A stretch of DNA of 64,000 bases from Roseococcus sp. SYP-B2431 (GCF_004336745.1 NZ_SJXD01000022.1:605823-669822); one strand, 5' to 3'. Counted from the first letter of the stretch, positions 16,439 through 27,205 are shown. The notes: generated from the sequence alone by a model not told the origin. A program made the numbers and translations.

Positions 16439-17449
16439 TCAGTCGCTCTCGGGGGGGATGACGTTGGTCTGGAGGCCGCGGACCAGCACGTCGCGCATCG
16501 TCTCGGCGGACTTCAGGCGGATGTCGTCCCAGGCCTCGGGGCTGTGGAAGGCGACATGCGGCATGATCACGAGGCGGCCCATCAGCCACTCCTCCTTCGC
16601 GCGATAGGCGCGCAGCAGGTTGGGGATGGGCTCGACCGGGGGCTCCACCGGCAGCACGTCCAGGCCCGCCGCCGCGACGTGGCCGGAGCGCAGGGCGGCC
16701 TCCAGCGCGTCGATGTCCAGGATCGGGCCGCGCGCCGTGTTGATCACCACCGCGTTCTTCGGCAGCAGCGCCAGCTCCTTCGCGCCGACCAGGCCGCGCG
16801 TGCTGCGCGTGAGCGGGCAGTGGATGGAGAGCACGTCGGAGACGGCCATCAGCGCCTCCAGGCTCTCCATCCGCTGCACGCCGATCGCGCGGTCGGCGCC
16901 GTTGGGCAAAGCCGGGTCGTAGAAGGCGACCTTGAAGCCGAGCGCCTTGGCCCGCAGCGCCGCCGCCGTGCCGATGCGCCCCAGGCCGAGCACGCCGAAG
17001 GTCTGCACCTCGAAGCGGCGGACGATGGGGTTTGGGATGACGGCCCAGGGTGCCGGCGGGTCCTGCCGCTGGGCGTCGTGATGCAGCACCAGCCCGCGCC
17101 GAAGTGCCACGGTGAGGGCGATGGCGGTGTCCGCGACCTCCTGCGTGCCGTAGTCGGGCACGTTGCAGACCTTGATGCCGCGGCGCGCGCATTCGGCGCG
17201 GTCCACGCGGTCGTAGCCCACGCCCATGCGGATCACGACTTTGAGCCTGGGGAATTTGGCGAGCGCCTCCGCGGGGACGGCGAGGCGGAGGGTCATGAGG
17301 CCGTCAACCTCGGCGCAGAGCGCGTCGGGGAGTTCCATGAGGGATTTTTTGGCGGTGCCGGTGACGATGCGGACGCCGTCGCCCATGATGCGCTGTTCCA
17401 GCGCGGTGTCGGGGTAGAGGGATTCAGGTTCTAGGACGAGAATAGACAA
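16439..17449 (-). CDS. D-isomer-specific 2-hydroxyacid dehydrogenase (phosphoglycerate-dehydrogenase-like)
   Basis: A 336-residue NAD-dependent oxidoreductase. GVLGLGRIGTAAALRAKALG is the Rossmann nucleotide-binding segment, NTARGPILDIDAL carries the catalytic Arg region, and MPHVAFHSPEAW carries the active-site His in place of the usual GHTAWYS. This resembles the C-terminal-binding-protein branch. The start is a TTG (17449) only 17 bp after the stop of the AT-rich OLD gene, and the presumed ribosome site (GGGAAG) lies in the AT-rich DNA. The original upstream region therefore appears to have been replaced by the insertion. Substrate unknown. Confidence 0.88.
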   Translation of the reverse strand: MSILVLEPESLYPDTALEQRIMGDGVRIVTGTAKKSLMELPDALCAEVDGLMTLRLAVPAEALAKFPRLKVVIRMGVGYDRVDRAECARRGIKVCNVPDYGTQEVADTAIALTVALRRGLVLHHDAQRQDPPAPWAVIPNPIVRRFEVQTFGVLGLGRIGTAAALRAKALGFKVAFYDPALPNGADRAIGVQRMESLEALMAVSDVLSIHCPLTRSTRGLVGAKELALLPKNAVVINTARGPILDIDALEAALRSGHVAAAGLDVLPVEPPVEPIPNLLRAYRAKEEWLMGRLVIMPHVAFHSPEAWDDIRLKSAETMRDVLVRGLQTNVIPPESD

Positions 17450-17466
17450 TGCTTTACTTCCCTGAT

Positions 17467-19737
17467 CTATGTTTTTTGCGTAATATGCGTTAGGAAGGCA
17501 GTAACTTCCTCGTCTATTTCATCTGATGGAATAATACTCGCAATTCTCGGTCCATCCACAACTTTATCGTATCTAAGATTATACACAGAAAAAATCCCCT
17601 CCAAAATCAATGATCCGGGGCTTAGATCTGTTTGGTGTGTTTCCCATTGAGTTTCGATTTGATCAGTTATTCTTTGTATTTCAGTTGCTGCGGTTTCTAT
17701 TAAACTATCCAGATTTTGTTTGGCCTTTTCTAATTTATCCAAAACAGAACCATCTAAGCGTTGAGGATATAAAGGCTTTAATAAGAGATTTCCTAAATGT
17801 AAATCTTGCACCCGTGACTTTAATCCGGCAACAATCTTCTCTATATGTCCAGAAATAATTTCTACAGATAAGTCAGATTTTGGTTTTTTTAACTTTTCAA
17901 GTCTGTCAGAAATTACTTGGAAAATAGCTCCCGTATTTATCAAATAATTTTCGATCTCTCTTTTCTGAAAAACTTTCAACTGCGCTCGCGCACCCAGTCG
18001 AGCAAGCATTTTTTCTACATCTCGATCATTTTTTTCGTCCCTATCTATTATAAACCACATCTTAATTTGACGCCGCGAAAGTAGATTTATTGTTGCTTCC
18101 GCAGAAAAGCTGGAAAAACCAGCAGATCCTCCTGTGTGTATGAAATTAATTCCCGCTGAAGCAACATCTATTTGCAAGTTATTAGCAAAAGCCCGGAATA
18201 CACCTTCATCTGTAGGGCCCTCAACAAATATAAGACGATCAAACATTAAAACGGAACTTGGCCGAAGACCGATATTTTCCGGTATCTGGAGCATATTTTC
18301 TTCAGATTCAATTTGATTGACTATAGAAGTTTTGTCAGATTTTCGATCTAATAAATATATTGTTTGATTCGATGATATGTCAACAAAACTAGTCGAATGG
18401 GTTGCAATAAAAATTTGCCGCTCCTTCGATTTATCTACCAAATAATTGTGCATAATTTTTTCTAATCCTGGATGTAAATGTACTTCCGGCTCCTCAATTA
18501 AGACTATGCCTGGATCTCCTAGTTCCACATCTAAAACGATACGTAACGCTTCTCGGATACCAGCTCCATTTATTTCTACTAAAAAATCATCTACGTCGAT
18601 TTCAGCAGCTCGCAGCGGTTCGCCACGAGAATTCCGTGTGTTTGTACGGCGTGTTGGACGAACAACACGTCGATCATCTTGTTGCGCTGCTTCGAATGCA
18701 TCCAAGCGCACCCCCAAAAGACCTTGAATTGTCTGCTGGAGTTTCGTTAAACGAGGCATACCGCCGCGTTGATTTTTCATAGATAGAAGCTGAGAAGCCT
18801 CCTCTATTCCTACAGCTGATCTATCTTCTGTAAGATGTAATAATTCGCAATTCATGATATTTCGGCATATTTCAGAAACATATTGAGGTACTATATAAAC
18901 GACACCTGAAAAGGCTTGTATAGGATTTGTTGTTTGGGTTGCAGTATAACCTTCAATTTTATTTTCAGTTTCACGGGTCAACCAATCTACAAATTGCATA
19001 AAAATATCTCGCGATGAAATCTTTGTAAAAGAAGTATCATACTCAATTATAGAACTTTCAATGCGTGTTATTCTTTGGGTATTATTAGAATAATTTCGTA
19101 ACACAGAGGATATACCAGCTCTAGGACCTCCAGGATAATCACGGAAATAGTACTCAAGATTAGGATGTTCCCTCAAATTTTCAAGAGCTGTAATGTCGCC
19201 TCGAAGTCCGGTAATTTCGTTGCTAATTTTCAGAAGTTCCTCTGCTGTTGTAGCGGACAAACCAAAAAACGGCCTTTCTTTAACCCTTAGTACATTATCA
19301 CTTCGATCAATATCTCCTCGTGCAAGTGATTCTATGTAAATTGTCGGTTGAGAATTTAATATTCCTGCGCTAACTATGGCGGAAAATGTCGCGCAGGGTC
19401 TTAGATCTCTAAGTATCGCATCCGAACCAGGACTCTCTTTCGCGACAAGACTACGAATTTCTTCGTCTTGAGCAGGCGTGACCATAAAGGTCATTTCAAT
19501 TTGTATGGGATTATCGAGGTTTTTGTGAGAAAACTCGCTCTCTGGCTGACTGCGTGTTCTCCAGTTGTGTGCAACTCTGGCGGACTTCAAATGGTTTAAA
19601 GCCATATCTATGGCTGCTAAGACAGTCGACTTTCCTGCGTTATTTTTCCCGATGAAGACATTAAAATTGGAGATGTCATCGATATTCGCATCAAAGAGAC
19701 TACGAAAACGACGCAGGTAAAGAGATTTTATGAACAA
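17467..19737 (-). CDS. OLD-family ATPase/TOPRIM nuclease, horizontally acquired
   Basis: A 756-residue protein with an ABC-type ATPase split by a coiled insertion. Walker A is GKNNAGKST (30-38), Walker B is IVLIEEPEVHLHPG (411-424), and the H-loop is IATHS (444-448). A TOPRIM nuclease domain follows, with LIFVEGPTDEGVF (catalytic Glu506) and FIIDRDEKNDRD (Asp565/Asp567), then QKREIENYLI. This is the OLD architecture, known from anti-phage systems such as GajA of Gabija and AriA of PARIS. No helicase (GajB) or DUF4435 partner is adjacent. The gene is strikingly AT-rich in an otherwise GC-rich region. The start appears to be TTG 19737, after GGGGGAATT. A single-gene defence role is inferred. 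Confidence 0.85.
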   Translation of the reverse strand: MFIKSLYLRRFRSLFDANIDDISNFNVFIGKNNAGKSTVLAAIDMALNHLKSARVAHNWRTRSQPESEFSHKNLDNPIQIEMTFMVTPAQDEEIRSLVAKESPGSDAILRDLRPCATFSAIVSAGILNSQPTIYIESLARGDIDRSDNVLRVKERPFFGLSATTAEELLKISNEITGLRGDITALENLREHPNLEYYFRDYPGGPRAGISSVLRNYSNNTQRITRIESSIIEYDTSFTKISSRDIFMQFVDWLTRETENKIEGYTATQTTNPIQAFSGVVYIVPQYVSEICRNIMNCELLHLTEDRSAVGIEEASQLLSMKNQRGGMPRLTKLQQTIQGLLGVRLDAFEAAQQDDRRVVRPTRRTNTRNSRGEPLRAAEIDVDDFLVEINGAGIREALRIVLDVELGDPGIVLIEEPEVHLHPGLEKIMHNYLVDKSKERQIFIATHSTSFVDISSNQTIYLLDRKSDKTSIVNQIESEENMLQIPENIGLRPSSVLMFDRLIFVEGPTDEGVFRAFANNLQIDVASAGINFIHTGGSAGFSSFSAEATINLLSRRQIKMWFIIDRDEKNDRDVEKMLARLGARAQLKVFQKREIENYLINTGAIFQVISDRLEKLKKPKSDLSVEIISGHIEKIVAGLKSRVQDLHLGNLLLKPLYPQRLDGSVLDKLEKAKQNLDSLIETAATEIQRITDQIETQWETHQTDLSPGSLILEGIFSVYNLRYDKVVDGPRIASIIPSDEIDEEVTAFLTHITQKT

Positions 19738-19802
19738 CTCAATTCCCCCGCACTATCTTCGATAATTTTACCAAAATTGCCATTTTATCGCAATGGTGAG
19801 AC

Positions 19803-19973
19803 TTACATTGTCGCTCCCAAAACCCAAGGCGCAAACTTCGCATCGCCAAACCCCAGCACCTCGCTCTTCGCCACCTGGTTGGCCTCGCCCACCACCTCGC
19901 CGAAGAGGGTCGATCCCGGCCTCGGCGGTTGGACCACGCCGCTCGCGGCAGGCGCATCCGCGATCCTGTCCAT
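19803..19973 (-). CDS. Possible 56-residue ORF or gene fragment at the edge of the OLD insertion
   Basis: From ATG 19973 the complement reads a short GC-rich protein ending in SEVLGFGDAKFAPWVLGATM. The stop falls at 19803, almost exactly where the AT-rich OLD segment begins. It may be a truncated remnant of a gene that once continued to the left, or a chance frame. I do not recognise a family. The dctP start lies 150 bp away and divergent. Confidence 0.3.
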   Translation of the reverse strand: MDRIADAPAASGVVQPPRPGSTLFGEVVGEANQVAKSEVLGFGDAKFAPWVLGATM

Positions 19974-20123
19974 GGCTCGTCCCCCCTCGCCGCCGGATCG
20001 GGCTTCTCCGCCCCGCTTCCTCGGTCTCCGGGCGCCATCCGGCCGCGCGTTTCCTTGTTGCGGAAGGCCGGTCCTTGGCGGCAGCATCGCGGCCACAGAC
20101 GAAAGATCCCGGGAGACAGGTCC

Positions 20124-21104
20124 ATGATCCGTCGTCGCTCGCTGGGATTGGGCCTCGGCGCCGCCGCCCTCCCCGCCCCTTTCCTCGGGAACCCGGCCGT
20201 CGCGCAGGGCACGCGGCTGCGCTGGGCGCATGGCTACGAGGTCGAGGAGCCCTATCACGCCGAGGCGCAATGGGCGGCGGGCGAGATCGCGCGGCGCACC
20301 GGCGGCCGCTGGAACATCCAGGTCTTCGCCGCCTCGGCGCTCGGCAACGAGCCGCAGATCAACCAGGGGCTGACGCTGGGCAGCGTGGACATGATCTACA
20401 CGGGCGTGGCCTTCGCGGCCGCGAGCCACCGGCCCATCTCCATCTCCCACGCGCCCTACATGCTGCGCGACTACGACCACTTCCAGAAGTACCGCGCCTC
20501 GGAGCTGCATCGCGAGCTGGTGGCCGGCTACGACCGGCAGACCGGCCATCACGCCCTGGCGCTCACCTATTACGGCGAACGGCACGTGACGGCGAACCGC
20601 AGCATCCTGCAGCCCGGCGACATGCGCGGGCTGAAGCTGCGCGTGCCGCAGGCGCCCTCCTTCCTGATGTTCACGCGCGCGGTCGGCGCCCATGCCACGC
20701 CGATGCCCTTCGCCGAGGTGTACCAGGCGCTGTAGGCCGGCACGGTGGACGCGCAGGAGAACCCGCTGCCGACGATCCAGGCGAAGAAGTTCCACGAGGT
20801 GCAGAGCCATATCAGCCTGACGGGCCACATCACCGAAAGCCTGCTGACCATCGTCGGCAACCGGACCTGGCGGCGGCTTTCGCCGGCGGACCGGCAGGTG
20901 TTCCAGGCGGTGCTGAAGCAGGCCTCCGACCGCGCCGGCGAGAACATCCGCGGTCAGGAGCAGGCGCTGGCCGGCTGGTTCCGCGCCCAGGGCAAGACGG
21001 TGCAGGAGCCGGATCGCGCGGCCTTCCGCGCCGCCTGCACGCCGCGGCACAACGAGGGCGTGGGCTGGACGCGGGCGCTCTACGACCGGCTGCAGGCCCT
21101 CTGA
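20124..21104 (+). pseudogene. dctP: TRAP transporter solute receptor (DctP) interrupted by an amber codon
   Basis: Reading 327 codons from ATG 20124 gives a complete DctP-family receptor: twin-arginine-like signal (MIRRRSLGLGLGAAALPAPF), LRWAHGYEVEEPYHAEAQWA, LKLRVPQAPSFLMFTRAVGA, and MPFAEVYQAL. At this point the codon is TAG (20733-20735). The frame then continues without break as AGTVDAQENPLPTIQAKKF to a normal C-terminus. Family members have Gln at the TAG position (YQALQxGxVDGQENP), so one CAG-to-TAG change explains it. No DctQ/DctM genes are near. It is either a recent nonsense pseudogene or read through by suppression. Confidence 0.85.
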
Positions 21105-21832
21105 CGCGCGGGCTCCGGCGCGTCGTGGCGCCCGAGCTTGAGCTGCTCCGTCTCGATCACGTCTTCCAGCCGTTCCAGCAGCTCCTCGCGCGGGACCACC
21201 AGCGGCGGCAGCACGCGAACCTCCAGCACGCCGGGGCGCTTGATGAAGTTGCGACGGCCCCAGAACTCGCCCGAATTGGTCGCGACGGGGATCACCGGGA
21301 GCTTCAGCGTGGAGGCCAGCGCGACGACGCCGGGCTGGTAGGGCACGCGCTGCCCGGGCGAGGTCCGGGTGCCTTCCGGGAAGATCACGATCTGGCGGCC
21401 CTGGCGCGTCAGCTCCTGCGCCTCGCGGATCATCTGCCGCATGGCCCTGCCGCCGGCGGCGCGGTCCACGCCGATCATCGGCGCGCGGCGCGCGAACCAG
21501 CCGTAGAAGGGGATGAGGAAGAGCTCCTTCTTCATCACATAGGCGACGTCCGGCACCAGGGTGAACCAGATCACCGTGTCGAAGGCCGACTGGTGCTTGG
21601 CGGCGATGAGCGCGCCGCCCTCGACGGGCAGGTGCTCGCGCCCGGTGACGCGGATCTTGACGCCGACCGACCAGCCCATGATCCAGACCAGCGCCTGGGC
21701 CATCCACCGCATCGCCCGGCGCTGCAGCCGTCGCGGGCCGAGCAGCAGCGGCACGCCGAGGATCAGGTAGCCTCCCCCGAAGCCGAAGAAGGCCAGGTTG
21801 AACAACAGCGAGCGCAGCACAAGCATCGGCAT
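21080..21832 (-). CDS. plsC: 1-acyl-sn-glycerol-3-phosphate acyltransferase
   Basis: Makes phosphatidic acid from lysophosphatidic acid at the inner membrane. The 250-residue protein has the acyltransferase motifs in order: AAKHQSAFDT (HxxxxD form of NHxSxxD), FVPDVAYVMKKEL-like segment, IVIFPEGTRTSPGQ (FPEGT) and VIPVATNSG. An N-terminal membrane helix (LLFNLAFFGFGGGYLILGV) precedes them. The ATG at 21832 shares a base with the kup stop (TGATG), so it is probably co-translated with kup. Its last 25 bp overlap the end of the convergent dctP pseudogene. Confidence 0.92.
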   Translation of the reverse strand: MPMLVLRSLLFNLAFFGFGGGYLILGVPLLLGPRRLQRRAMRWMAQALVWIMGWSVGVKIRVTGREHLPVEGGALIAAKHQSAFDTVIWFTLVPDVAYVMKKELFLIPFYGWFARRAPMIGVDRAAGGRAMRQMIREAQELTRQGRQIVIFPEGTRTSPGQRVPYQPGVVALASTLKLPVIPVATNSGEFWGRRNFIKRPGVLEVRVLPPLVVPREELLERLEDVIETEQLKLGRHDAPEPARQRACSRS

Positions 21833-23715
21833 CAGATCGCGACGCGGGCGCCCAGCTCGACCACGCGGTCGGAGGGGATCTTGAAGAACTCCGTGGCCGG
21901 CACGGAATTGCGGCTCAGCAGCGTGAAGAGCCATTGCTGCCAGCGGGCCATCTTCGGCACGGTGGCCGCGACGATGGTCTCGCGGCCGAGGAAGTAGCTG
22001 GCCTGCATCGTCTCGAAGGTGATGAGGCCCTCGGCCGCCAGCCGCTCCAGCTCGCGCGGGATGTTGGGGCTCTCCTGGAAGCCGTAGCAGAGGATGATGC
22101 GGTGGATGTCGCCGCCGAAATCCGTCACCTCGGCGCGCTTCTCGATCGCGACCGTCGGGATGTCCTCGTTGCGGACGGTCACGAAGAGCACGCGCTCATG
22201 CAGCACCTTGTTGTGCTTGAGGTTGTGCAGCAGCGCGCCGGGCAGGTAGTCGGCCTGGCCAGTCATGAAGACGGCGATGCCGGGCACCCGCGTCGTGCGC
22301 GACTGCGGCAGGCGGGCGAGGAAGGATTTCAGCGGCAGGCTGTCCTGCCGGAAGCGGGCGAAGAGCAGCTGCCGGCCGCGGTACCAGGTGAGCATCATGG
22401 TGAAGGTGACGAGGCCGATGATCACCGGCACGTAGCCGCCCTCGGGAATCTTCAGCGCCGTCGCGATGAAATAGGAGACGTCGAGCATCAGCAGCGGCAC
22501 GAAGACGATCAGCACCAGCGACCAGTGCCAGCCGAACTGGCGGCGGAAGACCAGCAGGGCCAGGATCGTGGTGCAGAGGAAGGTGCCCGTGACCGCGAGG
22601 CCGTAGGCGGCGGCGAGGCTGTCGCTGTTCTTGAACTCCAGCACCAGGATCATGACGCCGACGAGCAGCGCGAAGTTCACCTGGGGCATGTAGATCTGCC
22701 CCTCCTCGGTGTTGCTGGTGTGGACGACCTCGAGGCGCGGCGCGAAGCCGAGCTGCACGCATTGCCGCGCGATGGAGAAGGCGCCCGAGATCATCGCCTG
22801 GCTGGCGATGATGGTCGCCGCCGTGGCCAGGATGACGAGGGGGAGCCGGAACCACTCCGGGGCCAGAAGGAAGAAGGGGTTGGAGATGGCGCCCGGCTCC
22901 TGCAGCAGCAGCGCGCCCTGGCCGAAGTAGTTCAGCGCCAGCGCCGGCAGGACGAAGAAGAGCCAGGCCATCTGGATCGGCCTGCGGCCGAAATGCCCCA
23001 TGTCGGCATAGAGGGCCTCGGCGCCGGTCACGGCCAGCACCACGGCGCCCATCGCGATGAAGGCGGCCAGGTGGTAGTGGATGCAGAACTCGATGGCGGG
23101 CCAGGGCGAGAGCGCGGCGAAGACGGCCGGGTTCTGCACGCATTCGATCAGGCCGAGCAGTCCGATCGTGCCGAACCACAGCGCGCAGACCGGGCCGAAG
23201 ACCTTCCCCACGCTGCCGGTGCCCCGGTACTGGATCAGGAAGAGCGCCAGCAGGACCCCGAGCGTCAGCGGGATCACGACGTTCTCGAAGACCGGGTTGA
23301 TGACCTTGAGGCCCTCGACCGCCGAGAGGACGGAGATGGCCGGGGTGATCATCCCGTCGCCGAGGAAGAGGGCGGCGCCCGAGATGCCGATCAGCGAGAT
23401 GACGAACTTGCCGCGATCCGTCGTGGCGGAGCGCTGGGCCAGCGCCATGAGGGCCATGATGCCGCCCTCGCCCTTGTTGTCGGCGCGCATGACGAAGGCC
23501 ACGTATTTCAGCGTGACCGTCAGCATCAGCGACCAGAAGATCAGGGAGAGGACGCCCAGGATCTCCCAGTGCTCGATCCCGCCCTCGTCGAAATGCAGCA
23601 GGGCGGCCTTGAGCGCGTAGAGGGGCGAGGTGCCGATATCGCCATAGACGACACCCAGGACGCCGAGCAGCGAGGCGGCGGTCAGCTTCTCGGAAGCATG
23701 CGATGGGGCGGTCAA
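21832..23715 (-). CDS. kup: Low-affinity potassium transporter Kup
   Basis: A KUP/HAK/KT family K+:H+ symporter. The N-terminus has [20 protein letters not shown], the family signature. [18 protein letters not shown] follows, then about twelve membrane segments (for example [30 protein letters not shown]) and a cytoplasmic C-terminal region ([20 protein letters not shown]). The start is uncertain. A TTG at 23715 ([10 protein letters not shown]) gives 627 residues, close to the E. coli length of 622; an ATG at 23808 would give 658 with an atypical Pro/Arg-rich extension. It is upstream of plsC in the same direction. Confidence 0.95.
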   Translation of the reverse strand: MTAPSHASEKLTAASLLGVLGVVYGDIGTSPLYALKAALLHFDEGGIEHWEILGVLSLIFWSLMLTVTLKYVAFVMRADNKGEGGIMALMALAQRSATTDRGKFVISLIGISGAALFLGDGMITPAISVLSAVEGLKVINPVFENVVIPLTLGVLLALFLIQYRGTGSVGKVFGPVCALWFGTIGLLGLIECVQNPAVFAALSPWPAIEFCIHYHLAAFIAMGAVVLAVTGAEALYADMGHFGRRPIQMAWLFFVLPALALNYFGQGALLLQEPGAISNPFFLLAPEWFRLPLVILATAATIIASQAMISGAFSIARQCVQLGFAPRLEVVHTSNTEEGQIYMPQVNFALLVGVMILVLEFKNSDSLAAAYGLAVTGTFLCTTILALLVFRRQFGWHWSLVLIVFVPLLMLDVSYFIATALKIPEGGYVPVIIGLVTFTMMLTWYRGRQLLFARFRQDSLPLKSFLARLPQSRTTRVPGIAVFMTGQADYLPGALLHNLKHNKVLHERVLFVTVRNEDIPTVAIEKRAEVTDFGGDIHRIILCYGFQESPNIPRELERLAAEGLITFETMQASYFLGRETIVAATVPKMARWQQWLFTLLSRNSVPATEFFKIPSDRVVELGARVAI

Positions 23716-23850
23716 TGACGGGCCTTGAAAGGAGGGGGCGCGGTGTCGGTCCGCCCCCTCTCTACCAGAGCCCGGCGGCGGATGGCAGCCCGGGGTGCGG
23801 GGCCGCAAGGGAAGCCTCGCGCGCCCCGGTCAGCCTGCCGCCTGGGGGGA

Positions 23851-24630
<780 letters not shown>

Positions 24631-24675
24631 GGAATGCGGGTCTCCGGAAGGTCGGGAAAGGGGCGGAGGAAGCGG

Positions 24676-25821
24676 TCACCGGCGGCGATGGCGGTTGAAC
24701 TCCGCCTCCAGCCCCGAGCTGTACTTCGACATGGCGAAGCAGAAGCAGAAGTAGATGAGACCGAGCGTGATGTAGACCTCGACGCCGAAGCCCTGCCAGG
24801 CCGGCTCGATGATCGCCGTCTTGCCCGCGGTCAGCAGGTCGAAGATGCCGATGATCAGCACCAGCGAGGTGTCCTTGAAGAAGCCGATGAAGGTGTTCAC
24901 CAGCGGCGGGATCACCAGGCGCAGCGCCTGCGGCAGGATGATGAAGCCGGTCTTCTTCCAGTAGCTGAGGCCCAGCGCCTCGGCCGCCTCGTACTGGCCG
25001 CGCGGCAGGGCCTGCAGGCCGGCGCGCACGACCTCGGCGAGATAGGCGCCCGCGAAGAGGATGATGGCGATCTGCGCGCGCAGCAGCTTGTCGATGTTCA
25101 GCCCCTCGGGGAGGAAGAGCGGGAACATCACGCTCGCCATGAAGAGCAGGGAGATCAACGGCACGCCGCGGATCAGCTCGACATAGAGCACGCAGAGCGC
25201 CTTGATCGCCGGCAGCCTCGACCGCCGGCCGAGGGCCACCAGGATCGAGAGCGGGAAGGCGAAGGCCAGCCCGAAGGTGGCGAGGATCAGGGTGATCGGC
25301 AGGCCGCCCCAGCGCTCCTGCGGGACATAGGGCATGCCCAGGATGCCGCCCCACATCAGGACGCCGATCAGGGTCAGCACGCCGATCCAGACCAGCGCCA
25401 GCTCCCAGCGCCAGAAGCGCCGCATGGCCGAGACGATGTAGAGGCCGATGAAGAGCAGGCAGACGATCAGCGGCCGCCAGTGCTGCTCATAGGGATAGGT
25501 GCCGAAGAGGATGAAGCGGTGCTTCTCGGTGATCACGGCCCAGCAGGCGCCGACCCCCTTGAGAGCCCGGCAGGCCTCGGTGTTCGCGATGCCCTGCGGG
25601 CTCACCGGCACGACCCAGACCGCGTTCAGGAAGGCCCAGCTGACGAAGCTGACCGCGAACTTCACGATGAGGTAGATCATCGCCAGGGTGATCGCGGTGG
25701 ACCACCAATTGGCGAAGAGGTTTTCGCGCGCCCAGGCGACGGGGCCGATCATGGTGATCGGCGCGCGGCGGGGCTCGGGGGGGGCGACGAGGGGCGTGCC
25801 GTCGGCGGCGATTTCGCTCAT
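24676..25821 (-). CDS. aapM: General L-amino-acid ABC transporter permease AapM
   Basis: A 381-residue inner-membrane subunit. The C-terminal half has the HisMQ-type permease core: VLYVELIRGVPLISLLFMAS, AEVVRAGLQALPRGQYEAAE (EAA loop) and LPQALRLVIPPLVNTFIG. The long N-terminal half with extra helices is typical of AapM/BztC. The ATG at 25821 is preferred; the open frame from 25908 would overlap aapQ and add an unlike extension. It is second-last in the operon. Confidence 0.93.
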   Translation of the reverse strand: MSEIAADGTPLVAPPEPRRAPITMIGPVAWARENLFANWWSTAITLAMIYLIVKFAVSFVSWAFLNAVWVVPVSPQGIANTEACRALKGVGACWAVITEKHRFILFGTYPYEQHWRPLIVCLLFIGLYIVSAMRRFWRWELALVWIGVLTLIGVLMWGGILGMPYVPQERWGGLPITLILATFGLAFAFPLSILVALGRRSRLPAIKALCVLYVELIRGVPLISLLFMASVMFPLFLPEGLNIDKLLRAQIAIILFAGAYLAEVVRAGLQALPRGQYEAAEALGLSYWKKTGFIILPQALRLVIPPLVNTFIGFFKDTSLVLIIGIFDLLTAGKTAIIEPAWQGFGVEVYITLGLIYFCFCFAMSKYSSGLEAEFNRHRRR

Positions 25822-25888
25822 GTGGCGCTCCTCAACGTTCCACCGGCGAAGCGAACGGTCGACAACAAGCGCATGGTTCGGCCTCCCC

Positions 25889-27091
25889 TCATCGTTCGAC
25901 CAGCGCAATGCGCTTGTTGTACCAGTTCATGAACAGGCTGATCGACAGGCTGATGGTCAGGTAAACCAGCATGATGATGGCGATGCCCTCGATCGCCTGC
26001 CCCGTCTGGTTCAGCGTCGTATTGGCGATCGACACGATGTCCTGGTAGCCGATGGCCACGGCGAGCGACGAGTTCTTCGTGATATTCAGGAACTGGCTGG
26101 TCATCGGCGGGATGATCACGCGCATGGCCTGGGGCAGCACGATCAGGTTCATCACCCGGCCGCGGGGCAGGCCCAGCGCCTGGGCCGCCTCCCACTGCCC
26201 CTGGCTCACGGCCAGGATGCCGGCGCGCACGATCTCGGCGATGAAGCCCGCCGTGTAGAGGGTGAGGCCGAGCAGCAGGGCGAAGAATTCGGGGCTGACG
26301 TCGAGGCCGCCGCGGAAGTTGAAGCCGCGCAACTCCGGCACGTCGGGCGTGAAGGGCGCGCCCAGCGCGGCCCAGACCAGGAGGGGCAGGCCCAGGATCG
26401 CCGCGAGCGCGAAGGGCCAGATGGGCCGGATCTGGCCATCCCGCATCTGCTTCGCGCGCGCCGCCCGACGATAGAAGTAGGTGATCACGACGCCCACGAC
26501 GAAGGCCAGCAGCGCCCAGCTATGGGCCGCCTCCCACTGGATATAGGGGAGCTTCAGGCCGCGATTCGAGAGGAACACGCCCGTCACGGGGTTGAAGGCC
26601 TGGCGCGGCCCGGGCAGGCCCTGGAGCAGCGAGTACCAGAAGAGCAGCTGCAGCAGCAGCGGCAGGTCGCGCACGATCTCGACATAGGCGCCGGCGAACT
26701 TCGCCAGCATCCAGTTCCGGGAGAGCCGCGCCACGCCGAGCAGCGTGCCCAGGACGGTCGCCAGCACGATGCCGATGATCGCCACCTTCAGCGTGTTCAG
26801 GACGCCGACCAGCAGCGCCCGGAAATAGGACATGGAGGGATCGTAGTCGATCAGGTGCTCGCCGATGGGCAGCCCGGCCTCCCGCGAGAGGAAGCCCCAG
26901 CCGGTGGCGATGCGCCGGACCTCGAGGTTGTAGCGCGTGTTCGACCAGAGCCAGCCGAAGAGCGTCAGGACGGCAGCGACGACGAGGACCTGGTAGACGA
27001 TGTTGCGGAATCGCTCATCCGACCAGGAGATCCGGAGCGGTCGCGGCGGCGCCTTGCGCAGCAGGCGCGGGTCGGTGGAGGCCCCTGACAT
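25889..27091 (-). CDS. aapQ: General L-amino-acid ABC transporter permease AapQ
   Basis: A 400-residue permease with a large periplasmic insertion between the first helix and the core, as in AapQ/BztB. Core motifs are GAYVEIVRDLPLLLQLLFWY, AEIVRAGILAVSQGQWEAAQ and LPQAMRVIIPPMTSQFLNITK. The C-terminus SLFMNWYNKRIALVER is nearly invariant in the family. It partners AapM to form the channel. Confidence 0.95.
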   Translation of the reverse strand: MSGASTDPRLLRKAPPRPLRISWSDERFRNIVYQVLVVAAVLTLFGWLWSNTRYNLEVRRIATGWGFLSREAGLPIGEHLIDYDPSMSYFRALLVGVLNTLKVAIIGIVLATVLGTLLGVARLSRNWMLAKFAGAYVEIVRDLPLLLQLLFWYSLLQGLPGPRQAFNPVTGVFLSNRGLKLPYIQWEAAHSWALLAFVVGVVITYFYRRAARAKQMRDGQIRPIWPFALAAILGLPLLVWAALGAPFTPDVPELRGFNFRGGLDVSPEFFALLLGLTLYTAGFIAEIVRAGILAVSQGQWEAAQALGLPRGRVMNLIVLPQAMRVIIPPMTSQFLNITKNSSLAVAIGYQDIVSIANTTLNQTGQAIEGIAIIMLVYLTISLSISLFMNWYNKRIALVER

Positions 27092-27145
27092 GTAATCTGT
27101 CCCTGTCTCAGTTAGGCCCAGGGCGGTCTTCCGCCTTCTGGGAGA

Positions 27146-27174
27146 GGGGCCGGCGCGGCTGGCGCCCCGGCCCC
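27146..27174 (-). promoter_or_regulatory. GC-rich hairpin between aapJ and aapQ
   Basis: GGGGCCGG (27146-27153) pairs with CCGGCCCC (27167-27174) in the 114-bp gap after the receptor gene. Such a stem behind a binding-protein gene often protects its message or attenuates the downstream permease genes. The role is inferred from position. Confidence 0.5.
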
Positions 27175-27205
27175 GAAGTCATTCAACAGCCCTGGACTGA
27201 GCGCC

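Noticed and set aside
17467..19973. Full Gabija or PARIS locus
   Set aside because: Only the OLD-type protein is present; neither a UvrD-like helicase nor a DUF4435 protein is adjacent.
19803..21707. 634-codon minus-strand open frame
   Set aside because: Runs antisense to dctP and in another frame of plsC; composition is that of a GC-rich shadow frame. Only its last 56 codons lie outside other genes.
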